Origin: Candidatus Hydrogenedentota bacterium
GTDB lineage: Bacteria; Hydrogenedentota; Hydrogenedentia; Hydrogenedentales; SLHB01
Length of the DNA: 17,293 nucleotides
Assembly: GCA_035416745.1 (NCBI GenBank)
Contig: DAOLNV010000083.1
Coordinates: forward strand, 7,009 to 24,301
Reading direction: 5' to 3'
This document shows positions 1 through 7,502 of the stretch, piece by piece. Both the position numbers and the translations under genes were made by a program. Every line of letters starts with the position of its first letter. The first letter of the stretch is position 1. Below the pieces are notes generated by a model. That model saw only the letters and a list, made by a program, of their open reading frames with translations. It ran no database searches and had not been told where the DNA came from.

Positions 1-376
1 AATGCCCGCGGAAGGCATGATGTTTGTCGGCGACAAAGGAAAGATTCTCTCCGGCTTCCTTCTCCAGAAACCTCGAATTATCCCCAAGAAGAGGATGCGC
101 GCGTACCAGGAGTCAAAACCGCAGGCCGCAGGTCCCAGCGATGCCGGCGCAGCCGCGCCCGGCATTGTACAGTGGCTCGAGGCCTGCAAGGGCGGCAAAC
201 CCAGCATGGGCAGTTTCCTGGAAGCCGCCGCTCTTTCCGAGACCATCAATCTCGGCGCCGTCGCTCTGCGGGCGGGCGGAAGGGTCCTCTACGATGCCGC
301 CAACATGCAGATCACCAATGTGCCGGAAGCGAACAAGCACCTCACCCGGGAGTATCGGCCGGGCTGGGAGCTTTAA
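1..376 (+). CDS. Gfo/Idh/MocA family oxidoreductase, C-terminal part (5' end outside window)
   Basis: The window opens inside this gene; about 124 C-terminal residues are present and the reading frame ends at TAA 374-376. The ATG at position 2 is probably an internal methionine, not the start. The visible part includes a GMMFVGDKGKIL stretch, a helical segment around EAAALSETINLGAVALRAGG, and the tail ITNVPEANKHLTREYRPGWEL-type ending that I associate with the C-terminal alpha/beta domain of Tat-exported Gfo/Idh/MocA proteins from planctomycete-like bacteria. Members are NAD(P)-dependent oxidoreductases, usually acting on sugars or inositols; the substrate cannot be read from this fragment, and the nucleotide-binding half is outside the window. 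It converges with the next gene, which belongs to the same superfamily but is clearly not a close copy. Family call fairly sure; function unknown. Confidence 0.75.
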   Translation, partial: MPAEGMMFVGDKGKILSGFLLQKPRIIPKKRMRAYQESKPQAAGPSDAGAAAPGIVQWLEACKGGKPSMGSFLEAAALSETINLGAVALRAGGRVLYDAANMQITNVPEANKHLTREYRPGWEL

Positions 377-393
377 GAACAAAAGCCTGTTCT
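376..393. other. Small hairpin just after the first gene's stop codon
   Basis: AGAACA (376-381) and TGTTCT (388-393) form a 6-bp stem with a 6-base loop immediately after the TAA of the first gene. No convincing T-run follows, so it is only a weak terminator candidate. Seen directly; function inferred. Confidence 0.25.
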
Positions 394-518
394 ATTTCGC
401 ATACGACTGCCGTCAAGCGACATGCAAGCCGTCAGAACCCGTTGGATACCGCTTGAATTGTTGGTGCAAGACGTTCCTCGCCTCATCGCCACGGTGCACG
501 CGTCCATAACTTCGAACA

Positions 519-535
519 GGCCGAAAGGTCCGGCC
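519..535. other. GC-rich hairpin between the convergent genes
   Basis: GGCCG (519-523) pairs with CGGCC (531-535) around a 7-base loop, three bases past the stop codon of the minus-strand oxidoreductase. There is no T-run on either strand, so a terminator role is only possible, not shown. Confidence 0.25.
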
Positions 536-537
536 GC

Positions 538-1737
538 TCAAAACGTGTACTGCGGGATTTTCAGCAGCTCGCCGTTCTTGAGAGCAGACTGATGGGCGAC
601 GATGCCGGCCACGGTCATGTTCAGCGCCCACGCCACGTTGATGAGGGGTGGGCGTTCCTGAAGGATAGACGTGACAAATTCTTCGCAGAGGTAGCCGTGC
701 GAGCCGCCGTGGCCGCCAGCTTCGACCCCGGGCGGCAGGGGCGGTTTGGCGAGGGTCAGGCCGGAGATATCGGCCGTGCCGTCGTACGTGAGGCCCACCA
801 TCGAGCCCTTCTGTCCACGCACGCGACCCATCTCGCCGCCGTGGCCGGGGGTATCCTTGCTCATCAGCATGCGGGCCATGCCGCCTTCGCTGGTGCGCAA
901 CAGGGCGATTTCGGTACCGAACGGGTTCCCGTAAGGATTGTTCTCCGGCTGGCAATGCTGCAGTTCGCTGGGCATGCCCAAACAGGAGACCTCCGTGAAA
1001 CTTCCACCGGTGACGCAGACATAGTAGCCGGTCGAGTGCGTGGGATACCACAGCGGAGGGCAGCCCACGCGCCAGCCCTTGTAGGAGTCAAGCGGCGTTG
1101 GCGCGTAGTGGTAGTATTCGCCTTCCGTGTAGACGAGCTTGCCGAAGCCGCCGGCCTTGAAAATCTCGCGCATCGCGTAACAGTCATCGTGAAACCCGCT
1201 CGTCTCGAACATCATGTAGTTGAGCCCTGAGCGCTTGACCGCCTCGTACAGGCGGTCGGCGTCCTCCAGCGAGCCGAAGCACGCCGGCACCGCGCTGGCC
1301 ACGTGCTTGCCGTGCTCAAGCACTTCGATACAATGGCGGACGTGGCTCGGCGCATCAGTCGCCACCCAGACCGCCTCAATCGCATCATCCTTGACAAGCT
1401 CTTCGAGCGACGGATACGTCTTGGCACAACGGCATGCCTGGGCCAGCCCCGCGCAACGGTCGGGGATCAGATCACTCACGGCGACAACCTCGACATTGGG
1501 ATGATCCTGAAAACCGAACGCCGCCCCGAATTTGCACAAGCCATACCCGACAATGCCCATCCGGATCTTTCGGTCGGAAACCGGTTCCCACGCCTTGTCC
1601 GTCCGCGTGTTGCTTCTGACGTCGCCGAATCCCTGAATAGGTTGCTCGCCGGCGCGGGTTTCGCCCGTGGCAGCAAGAAGCCCGGCGCATCCTGCGGCGT
1701 TCCCGATGAACGAACGGCGTGTAATCGAGCCAAACAT
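538..1737 (-). CDS. Tat-exported Gfo/Idh/MocA family oxidoreductase, EKP motif altered
   Basis: A 399-residue protein. I start it at the ATG at 1737 because GGGAGG lies about 7 bases upstream and because this start begins with a twin-arginine signal (TRRSFIGNAAG, Arg7-Arg8, then a hydrophobic stretch); a longer frame to 1782 would bury that signal. A Rossmann nucleotide-binding motif, GIVGYGLCKFG, is at residues 61-71. The family's usual EKP motif after GKHV reads AVP at about residues 149-151, so the lysine normally placed near substrate and nicotinamide is absent. The C-terminal half has WYPTHSTGYYV with His234, a pattern I recall from this subgroup. Export by Tat suggests it folds with its NAD(P)-type cofactor in the cytoplasm and works in the periplasm. 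It is divergent from the secreted glycosidase-like gene, so a carbohydrate role is plausible. Substrate unknown. Confidence 0.85.
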   Translation of the reverse strand: MFGSITRRSFIGNAAGCAGLLAATGETRAGEQPIQGFGDVRSNTRTDKAWEPVSDRKIRMGIVGYGLCKFGAAFGFQDHPNVEVVAVSDLIPDRCAGLAQACRCAKTYPSLEELVKDDAIEAVWVATDAPSHVRHCIEVLEHGKHVASAVPACFGSLEDADRLYEAVKRSGLNYMMFETSGFHDDCYAMREIFKAGGFGKLVYTEGEYYHYAPTPLDSYKGWRVGCPPLWYPTHSTGYYVCVTGGSFTEVSCLGMPSELQHCQPENNPYGNPFGTEIALLRTSEGGMARMLMSKDTPGHGGEMGRVRGQKGSMVGLTYDGTADISGLTLAKPPLPPGVEAGGHGGSHGYLCEEFVTSILQERPPLINVAWALNMTVAGIVAHQSALKNGELLKIPQYTF

Positions 1738-2069
1738 GATGGTCCTCCCAAATGACGCGTAGCGGATGCGGAAAACATCCAATTGACGTGACTATTCCCG
1801 TGCTGATGAATCTGCTTGAGTTAATCAAAAACCAGTTGGGGATTCAAACGGCCTGAACGGCCGCGGCGAGCGCAGACAGGAAAGAAAGCCCCCGGGCAAA
1901 TACGGGCGTCACAATCGTAATGCGTATGCATCGCTGGCGGGCGCTATCGTTGCGCGCATCGATCCGCCCCAGATTTTATGCTGTTCCGCGACATGCTATG
2001 CTACGGTGCGGCTCGGCCGACAGGGGGCTGTGGCAGGGCCGCCAGCAACTTGAACACAACCGCCCCCAA
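1738..2069. promoter_or_regulatory. Divergent intergenic region between the oxidoreductase and the secreted protein gene
   Basis: About 330 bases separate two divergently transcribed genes, so promoters for both should lie here. On the minus strand a GGGAGG ribosome-binding site serves the 1737 start. A small hairpin, GGATG (1764-1768) with CATCC (1776-1780) around a 7-base loop, sits in that gene's leader. I see no convincing -35/-10 pair for either direction. An in-frame extension of the plus-strand gene reaches back to 1920, but its translation (Arg/Cys-rich, ahead of an obvious signal peptide) looks non-coding. Confidence 0.4.
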
Positions 2070-5045
2070 ATGAGGCTTGTGATGAGTTGGCCTGCACTAA
2101 TCGTGTTGACTGCCGTGGCCGTCTTCGGTTCGCCGGGAATTGCCGCCGCGGACACGGCCTCCGTGCCCGAAAACGTCTACCAGGGCGAGTTGGTGAGCTA
2201 CCCGGGGCCATGGGGCTTCCTGCTGGGCCGGCCCCACATCATCCTTGTGAGCGACGAGCAGTTAGAGGCGTTATCGGACCCAGACAAGGTAATCGATATG
2301 AGCCTCACATTTACCAAGCATGAGGATAGTCTGCGCCAGTTGTGCGAGCGGGCACAAGCGGCCGGGAACCGCACGCTGGTTCTCGCGTTCGACCATTTCT
2401 TCGCTCAATACCGGCCGGGCCAGGAAGGCAAACCCCGCCGCCTCACCCCCGATAAGGACGAATACATCGAGCGGCTCGCGGCCATCAGCAAGTTCGCCCA
2501 GCACTACGGGCTTGGCCTCGAACTGAGCCTCTTGTCGCCCTTGGAAATCGGGCCGGGATACGTGGAGCAGACGGGCGAGTCGGGCGTCTGGATGCACTAC
2601 CGAAAAGGGTTGCGCGACCCGGAAACCGGACGGTACAGCGTGCAGCTCTGGCGGCATTTGCGCTGGGCGAACAACAAGGGCCCTCTCGAACTCATCCCCG
2701 CGGGCGTGAGGGTCTTCGCATTCCAGGAAAGAAGCCTTCGCGGCACCCCCTACCTGTACGTCGACCCCGCCGGCATCGTCGAGATCACGGACAACGCCCA
2801 GGTCGAGGTGTGGGACAATACGCGCCGCCGCGCGGGCGACTACGAAGCAGTCCGCATTCGTGTCTACGGCGAGTCTTCCGAAGGGGGGCCCCGGGACCGC
2901 GTGCTTGTGGTCCAGGAATACCGCACGCCTGAAATGGACTATTTCAGCGGCCAGGCGCTCCCGTACCTCAAGTCCCTCGGCGACAAATATGCGGACGCAG
3001 GGGTCAAGCTCAATGCGCTGTATTCGGACGAGATGCACATTCAGCAGGACTGGGGTTACTTCTCTCATCACGACAATGGCGAGTTCGCCATGCGTTATGT
3101 GAGCCCAGGTCTCGCAGACGCTTTCGCCAAGGCCTATGGGGAAGAGTACCGCGATCTCGCAAAGTATCTCCTCTATTTCGTTCACGGCCAGGAGGACACC
3201 GCGAACGATCTGTCCGCGAAGGCGGGCCGCATGCACGTGTTTGGGGACACGCCCGAGGCGATTCGGGCGACCGCCCTGTTTCGCGCCCGCTACTACCGTC
3301 TGTTGCAGGACGGCGTCGTGGACCTGTTCGTCGCGGCGAAACGGCATCTCGAGGAACGGATGGGCCATCTGCTGACCACGCGCGCCCACGCCACATGGGC
3401 AGAGAGTCCCACCATCGACAAATGGGACACCGGCGTCGAGCCGCATCAGCAGAATCAATACGAGTACACGTCCAATTTCGTCTGGTCCGATACCGTGCAT
3501 CAGGCAGCTTCGGCCTGCCACGACTACTTCAAGTGGGGCGATTACTTGACGGGCACGGGTAACGATCATGCAGAAGGCGGTTGGCTTGACCGCGACTATT
3601 TCGGGCTGGCCCTGGCGTGCTCGACGGGCATTCTCAACGAAGTCCCTTACTCGTATGCGGCCCATTGGGGCATGCCGTACGAGGTCAGCCGGCGCCGTCA
3701 AGCCCTCGTGAATACCTACGGCGCCGCGGCGGACCAGTGTTTCGCCATGGTGCAAGGCATGGCGCACCGGGATACCTCCGTGCTCATGCTTTATCCCCTG
3801 GAACTTGTCGCGGCCGAGGAACGTTTCGGCAGTTGGATGACACAATACGGCTATGCGAACTACATTACCCAAGCCAAGCTGCTCGAACGCGGGAAAGTCC
3901 TGAACGGAGCCCTCGAGGTAGCCGGACGGCGGTTCACGACGTTGTGCGCCACGTTCGAACCCTTCCCGGCGCCCGAGTTGCTCGAGATGATGCGCGCCAT
4001 GGTCGAGAACGGATGCCGTGTAGTATGGTCAGGGCCGCCGCCGGTGTTGCTTGCCAACGGAGAGAGCGCGCTCGCGCGGTGGCAGGATCTGACCGGAGTC
4101 GACTACGCCCCCGGCCTCAACGAAGGGCTCCTCGCGCCCGGACGCCAAGTCGTGTTTGACGGCGCATTCGCCTCGATCCCGCCCATGACCATCCTGACCG
4201 ACTTCATCGTGGACCGCATCTACCCCGTCACGCCGCGTGAAGACGTCCAGGCCGTTGCGCGCGTGAAAGAGAAAATCGTAGGAGCGCACAGAGTGACGCC
4301 CAGCGGCGGATCGGTAACGTTTCTGGGATTCCGTCCGCGCGATGACCAGTCCATGAGTCTCGGTTATGAAGAACGGCACTGGTTCGATATTCTCGACGCA
4401 CTCGGGGCGTACCCGGGCACCGGCCGGTTCGAGGGTGTGAATGACAACGCCGATTACGTCTCTCGTACTTCGGATTACCTGGCGTGCACGTTTCCAAACG
4501 GGGCCGTTTCCATCGCCCCCCATCTCCGTCTCCTGGAAGAATGCTGGCCCGGCGGATTCGCCCGCAAACCCGACGAGGACAAGGCCATCGTCGAGCAGCT
4601 CGACCTGCCTTCGGAAGCCGTTTTGCTCGACGGATTCCACGTGGGCGGACATGCCGTAACGTACGCGGGCAACCACGCCGTTACCTTCCGTATGGATGAC
4701 GAAGGCCGATTGACTGCCTTCTGCGGGATGGGAAGCGACCGGATCACCATCGACGGCAAGACGACCGTCTACGCAGACAGTCCCATACCCACCGCGGCCT
4801 GGGCGCCCGTCGAATCCCAACGCCGCATAGAGGGCGGCGCTCTCATGGAGATGTTCTTTCAAGGAGACGGCGCCGTCCACATCCCCGTCTACGGGTTGCC
4901 CGAGGCCGTCCAGGTCGTGGCACAGGGCCCGACCCTCGGCAGCCGCGGTCAAGCTGTCCCGAGCCAGCGCGAGGGCGATACTCTCACCATCACTCTCGAC
5001 CAGACGAGTTCAAACCGCTGGCTCTTCGTCCTGCCGGGCGGATGA
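2070..5045 (+). CDS. Large secreted protein, probable glycoside hydrolase-like enzyme of unrecognised family
   Basis: A 991-residue protein from the ATG at 2070. An alternative ATG at 2082 has GAGG 6 bases upstream but would lose the only basic residue of the signal peptide. The N-terminus (SWPALIVLTAVAVFG...GIAAA) is a clear signal peptide, predicting export. The body suggests a TIM-barrel carbohydrate enzyme: an early strand ending LVLAFDHFF, then LNALYSDEMHIQQDWGY near residues 315-330, where the Asp-Glu pair could be catalytic, and many aromatic-rich segments. Around residues 570-660 an SVLMLYPLE...TTLCATFEPFPAPELLEMM...GCRVVWSG stretch resembles the Rossmann-like domain that follows the barrel in GH42-type or GH106-type enzymes. 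The C-terminal 300 residues look beta-rich. I cannot assign a GH family. It is divergent from a Tat-exported Gfo/Idh/MocA gene, which fits polysaccharide or glycoside catabolism. Confidence 0.6.
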   Translation: MRLVMSWPALIVLTAVAVFGSPGIAAADTASVPENVYQGELVSYPGPWGFLLGRPHIILVSDEQLEALSDPDKVIDMSLTFTKHEDSLRQLCERAQAAGNRTLVLAFDHFFAQYRPGQEGKPRRLTPDKDEYIERLAAISKFAQHYGLGLELSLLSPLEIGPGYVEQTGESGVWMHYRKGLRDPETGRYSVQLWRHLRWANNKGPLELIPAGVRVFAFQERSLRGTPYLYVDPAGIVEITDNAQVEVWDNTRRRAGDYEAVRIRVYGESSEGGPRDRVLVVQEYRTPEMDYFSGQALPYLKSLGDKYADAGVKLNALYSDEMHIQQDWGYFSHHDNGEFAMRYVSPGLADAFAKAYGEEYRDLAKYLLYFVHGQEDTANDLSAKAGRMHVFGDTPEAIRATALFRARYYRLLQDGVVDLFVAAKRHLEERMGHLLTTRAHATWAESPTIDKWDTGVEPHQQNQYEYTSNFVWSDTVHQAASACHDYFKWGDYLTGTGNDHAEGGWLDRDYFGLALACSTGILNEVPYSYAAHWGMPYEVSRRRQALVNTYGAAADQCFAMVQGMAHRDTSVLMLYPLELVAAEERFGSWMTQYGYANYITQAKLLERGKVLNGALEVAGRRFTTLCATFEPFPAPELLEMMRAMVENGCRVVWSGPPPVLLANGESALARWQDLTGVDYAPGLNEGLLAPGRQVVFDGAFASIPPMTILTDFIVDRIYPVTPREDVQAVARVKEKIVGAHRVTPSGGSVTFLGFRPRDDQSMSLGYEERHWFDILDALGAYPGTGRFEGVNDNADYVSRTSDYLACTFPNGAVSIAPHLRLLEECWPGGFARKPDEDKAIVEQLDLPSEAVLLDGFHVGGHAVTYAGNHAVTFRMDDEGRLTAFCGMGSDRITIDGKTTVYADSPIPTAAWAPVESQRRIEGGALMEMFFQGDGAVHIPVYGLPEAVQVVAQGPTLGSRGQAVPSQREGDTLTITLDQTSSNRWLFVLPGG

Positions 5046-5189
5046 CATCCATCGAGCACGTACAGGCCGCGACGTTGCTGCCGGCCCCGCTCTGATGATG
5101 CCCGCACAACCGACCCGCTGCCTGGCGAGTCTGAACATATGACGCGCTCCCCCTTTGAACCATTCACGCCCCCACCGTACAATTCACCA

Positions 5190-6527
5190 ATGCGAATCGG
5201 TTTAGTCACCCTCGGTTGCGACAAGAACACCGTTGACAATGAATATATCGCCGGACTGTTCGAAGCCCGCGGGTGTACCGTCGTCTTCGAACCCTCACCC
5301 GACGGCCCCGGGCTCGATGCCGTGGTTGTTCTCACCTGCGGTTTCATCGCAGACGCCAAACAACAGTCCATTGAGACGCTCGTAGCATGGGCGGAAGCAG
5401 CGGCTCGCGACGGGGCTCCTCGCCTGTACGCCGCGGGCTGCCTGGCACAGTGCCATGCCCCGGAATTGCTCGATGCCATCCCCGAGATTCAGGGCGTTGT
5501 CGGAGTCGGCCAATTCACCCAGCTTGTAGACCTTGTCGTTTCCGGTGCATCGCGCAGAGACCTCGTGAGACCCAAACCCCTTGTAGAGATTGCCTCGCCC
5601 TTGCCGCGCCGCAGAGCCGACACCCGTCCATATTCGTTCCTCAAAATTGCCGACGGATGCAACCATGCATGCAGCTTCTGCTCGATTCCCCTTATGAAAG
5701 GCCGCTTGCGCTCCGTCCCCCCTGAGATCCTCCTCGAAGAAGCACAAACCCTCCTTGCGGAGGGCGTCCGCGAACTCGTTCTCGTGGCCCAGGACGTCTC
5801 CGTCTACGGATGGGACAGACACGGCTCATACGGGCTTCCCGAACTCCTGCGCGACCTGTGCGCCCTCCCCGGCGACTTCTGGCTGCGCTGCATGTACTGC
5901 TATCCCGGCGGAATCACCAGCGAGCTGCTCGAAGTCATGGCCTCCGAACCCAAGGTTGTTCCCTACATCGACGTGCCTCTCCAACACGTTGACCCCGAGA
6001 TCCTCAGGCGCATGCGCCGGCCTTCGAACCGGATCAACCCGCGCCGCCTCGTGGCTCGCTTACGTCAAGCCATACCCGGCATCGCGCTCCGCACCACCAT
6101 GATCGTCGGGTTTCCAGGTGAAACCCCGGCCGAGCATCGCCGAATGCTCGACGGCATACGAGAACTCCGGTTCGACTGGCTGGGCGCGTTTCCCTATTCG
6201 CGCGAACCCGGAACCTCCGCCGCCGTCGCGCCGCGACAGGTTGGAGAACGCGTCCGCCAGAACCGATGGGAAGCCGTGATGGCCGCGCAGGCCGAGATCG
6301 CCCAGGAAAATAGCCGCTCGAGAATCGGCAACGTCGAGCGCGTGCTCGTCGAAGACTACGACAAGAACCACAGCCAGTGGGTCGGAAGGTCCGCCCGTGA
6401 AGCCCCCGAAGTCGACGGGGTCGTCCTGCTCCAATCAGCCCGAAAACTACACCCGGGCCAGTTCGTCACGGCCAAGATCATCGGCGCCGATATCTACGAC
6501 GTTACTGCCCGGGTCATCAGGGAATAA
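5190..6527 (+). CDS. rimO: Ribosomal protein S12 (Asp) methylthiotransferase RimO
   Basis: A radical-SAM methylthiotransferase that adds a methylthio group to the conserved aspartate of ribosomal protein S12 in the cytoplasm. I start it at the ATG at 5190, giving 445 residues that begin MRIGLVTLGCDKN, as RimO proteins do; an in-frame ATG at 5139 would add a proline-rich, unlikely leader. The N-terminal MTTase domain shows its three cluster cysteines, C10 (LGC), C50 (LTC) and C84 (AGC). The radical-SAM motif is C157-x3-C161-x2-C164 within DGCNHACSFCSIPLMKGRLRS. Further landmarks are PYIDVPLQHVDPEILRRMRR and TTMIVGFPGET, with a TRAM-like RNA/protein-binding domain after about residue 375. The DGCNHACSFCSIP and LQHV signatures favour RimO over the tRNA enzyme MiaB. 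It follows the glycosidase-like gene by about 145 bases and appears to be a lone housekeeping gene. Confidence 0.93.
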   Translation: MRIGLVTLGCDKNTVDNEYIAGLFEARGCTVVFEPSPDGPGLDAVVVLTCGFIADAKQQSIETLVAWAEAAARDGAPRLYAAGCLAQCHAPELLDAIPEIQGVVGVGQFTQLVDLVVSGASRRDLVRPKPLVEIASPLPRRRADTRPYSFLKIADGCNHACSFCSIPLMKGRLRSVPPEILLEEAQTLLAEGVRELVLVAQDVSVYGWDRHGSYGLPELLRDLCALPGDFWLRCMYCYPGGITSELLEVMASEPKVVPYIDVPLQHVDPEILRRMRRPSNRINPRRLVARLRQAIPGIALRTTMIVGFPGETPAEHRRMLDGIRELRFDWLGAFPYSREPGTSAAVAPRQVGERVRQNRWEAVMAAQAEIAQENSRSRIGNVERVLVEDYDKNHSQWVGRSAREAPEVDGVVLLQSARKLHPGQFVTAKIIGADIYDVTARVIRE

Positions 6528-6826
6528 TCAAAACAAGTCCTGGCCGGTATGCCTCCACAGGCCCGTGAGGCGAGCGGATTGAGCGGACGGACGGCTCCTT
6601 TCCCGGCCAACGTTCGGGTTCGGTTCGGGCAGCCTGATGCTTATAAACGGAACTCCATTCCCTGTCAGCGTCCTGCCGAAGCGTAATCCCGATGGCTCAG
6701 GAAGCGGCATTCTCCTGATGAGCCGCCTCACCATTCAAGACATCGGGTTGGGCTCTCTCGCACCATAAAATCATGCCGAGGACATGCGCGAATCAGTTCG
6801 GATGGACTCTCGGCAACCGCAATTGT
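6528..6826. other. Convergent intergenic region with an imperfect hairpin
   Basis: About 300 bases lie between the ends of rimO (+) and the metal operon (-). I see no gene here. An imperfect hairpin near 6693-6726 pairs GGCTC with GAGCC and AGGA with TCCT, with a small bulge. No T-run follows on either strand, so it is at best a bidirectional stop signal of unclear strength. Confidence 0.3.
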
Positions 6827-7498
6827 TCATGAACCTTCGCTTGATGGTGCGGATTCTTTTTCGAGCTTGCTCAGATACTTCTGAGGGTCTGCCTCGAACG
6901 CCTTGACGCAGTCCTTGCAACAGAAGCGCACCAGGCGGTTCCCCGCAACGTAGTCGACGGGGTCGCCCATCGAACCGAGCTTTTCGCCAGACACGACGCA
7001 GGTCTTAACAGGGTAGCTGTCTTTCTGTTTCTCGATGACGGCGGCGTCGAGCTTCTTCAGGTAATTCGCTGGGTCTTTCTCGAACGTAGCCGGGCATTCT
7101 CCACAACAGAACCGGACCAATCGGTTCTTGTACACCTTATCGACAATCTCGCCCATGGAACCGAGTTTCTGCCCCGACACGAGGCACGTATCGAGGGGAT
7201 AAAGCTTCTTCTGTTCCTTGATTTCGGCCGCGTCGATCTTCTTCCAGTACGCCTCCTTATCTGCTTCGAACTTGGACACACATCCCTCGCAACAGAACCG
7301 GACTTCGCGGCCGCCATAGCTCTTGATGATTGGTTCGCCCCGGGATCCCAGCTCTTCGCCCGACACCGGGCAGGTCGTGAGCATATAGATATCACCCTTC
7401 GGGGGCGGGGTAGCTTCCTGCGCCGCGGCGTCCGTCCAAGTCAATCCGGCAAGGGCCACGACGCCCGCCAGCACCACCATCGCAATCGTTTGTTTCAT
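6827..7498 (-). CDS. Exported triple-repeat Cys-rich protein (YHS/TRASH-like), candidate metal chaperone
   Basis: A 223-residue protein with a signal peptide (hydrophobic residues 5-20, cleavage likely after DAAA near residue 26) followed by three tandem copies of one domain. The cysteines recur with an exact 62-residue period: C43, C69, C70, C73; C105, C131, C132, C135; C167, C193, C194, C197. Each unit reads TCxVSGxxLGSxG, then RFCCxxC, then F-E-x-D-x-x-x-Y. This resembles YHS and TRASH metal-binding domains, where clustered cysteines bind soft metals such as copper. All twelve cysteines belong to the repeats. A GGAGGG site about 8 bases upstream supports the start. It is the last gene of the efflux operon, 4 bases after the channel gene, so I infer a periplasmic metal-capture or chaperone role in place of a CusF-type protein. 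The metal and the function are not proven. Confidence 0.75.
   Translation of the reverse strand: MKQTIAMVVLAGVVALAGLTWTDAAAQEATPPPKGDIYMLTTCPVSGEELGSRGEPIIKSYGGREVRFCCEGCVSKFEADKEAYWKKIDAAEIKEQKKLYPLDTCLVSGQKLGSMGEIVDKVYKNRLVRFCCGECPATFEKDPANYLKKLDAAVIEKQKDSYPVKTCVVSGEKLGSMGDPVDYVAGNRLVRFCCKDCVKAFEADPQKYLSKLEKESAPSSEGS
6848..7387 (-). repeat. Three in-gene tandem repeats of 186 bp
   Basis: Three consecutive coding units (about 7387-7202, 7201-7016 and 7015-6848) share the same protein pattern with a 62-residue period and visible DNA similarity, for example in the stretches encoding SGxxLGSMG and RFCC. The copies have diverged, so the duplication is not recent, but the spacing has stayed exact. 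Confidence 0.8.
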
Positions 7499-7502
7499 GG
7501 GG

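Noticed and set aside
1920..2069. N-terminal extension of the secreted protein gene
   Set aside because: The added 50 residues are Arg- and Cys-rich and precede an obvious signal peptide at residue 51 onward; the later start is far more likely.
2271..3872. A 533-codon open frame on the minus strand inside the large secreted-protein gene
   Set aside because: It lies antisense to a well-supported gene with a signal peptide. Its translation has no recognisable domain and is the kind of long mirror frame expected in GC-rich coding DNA.
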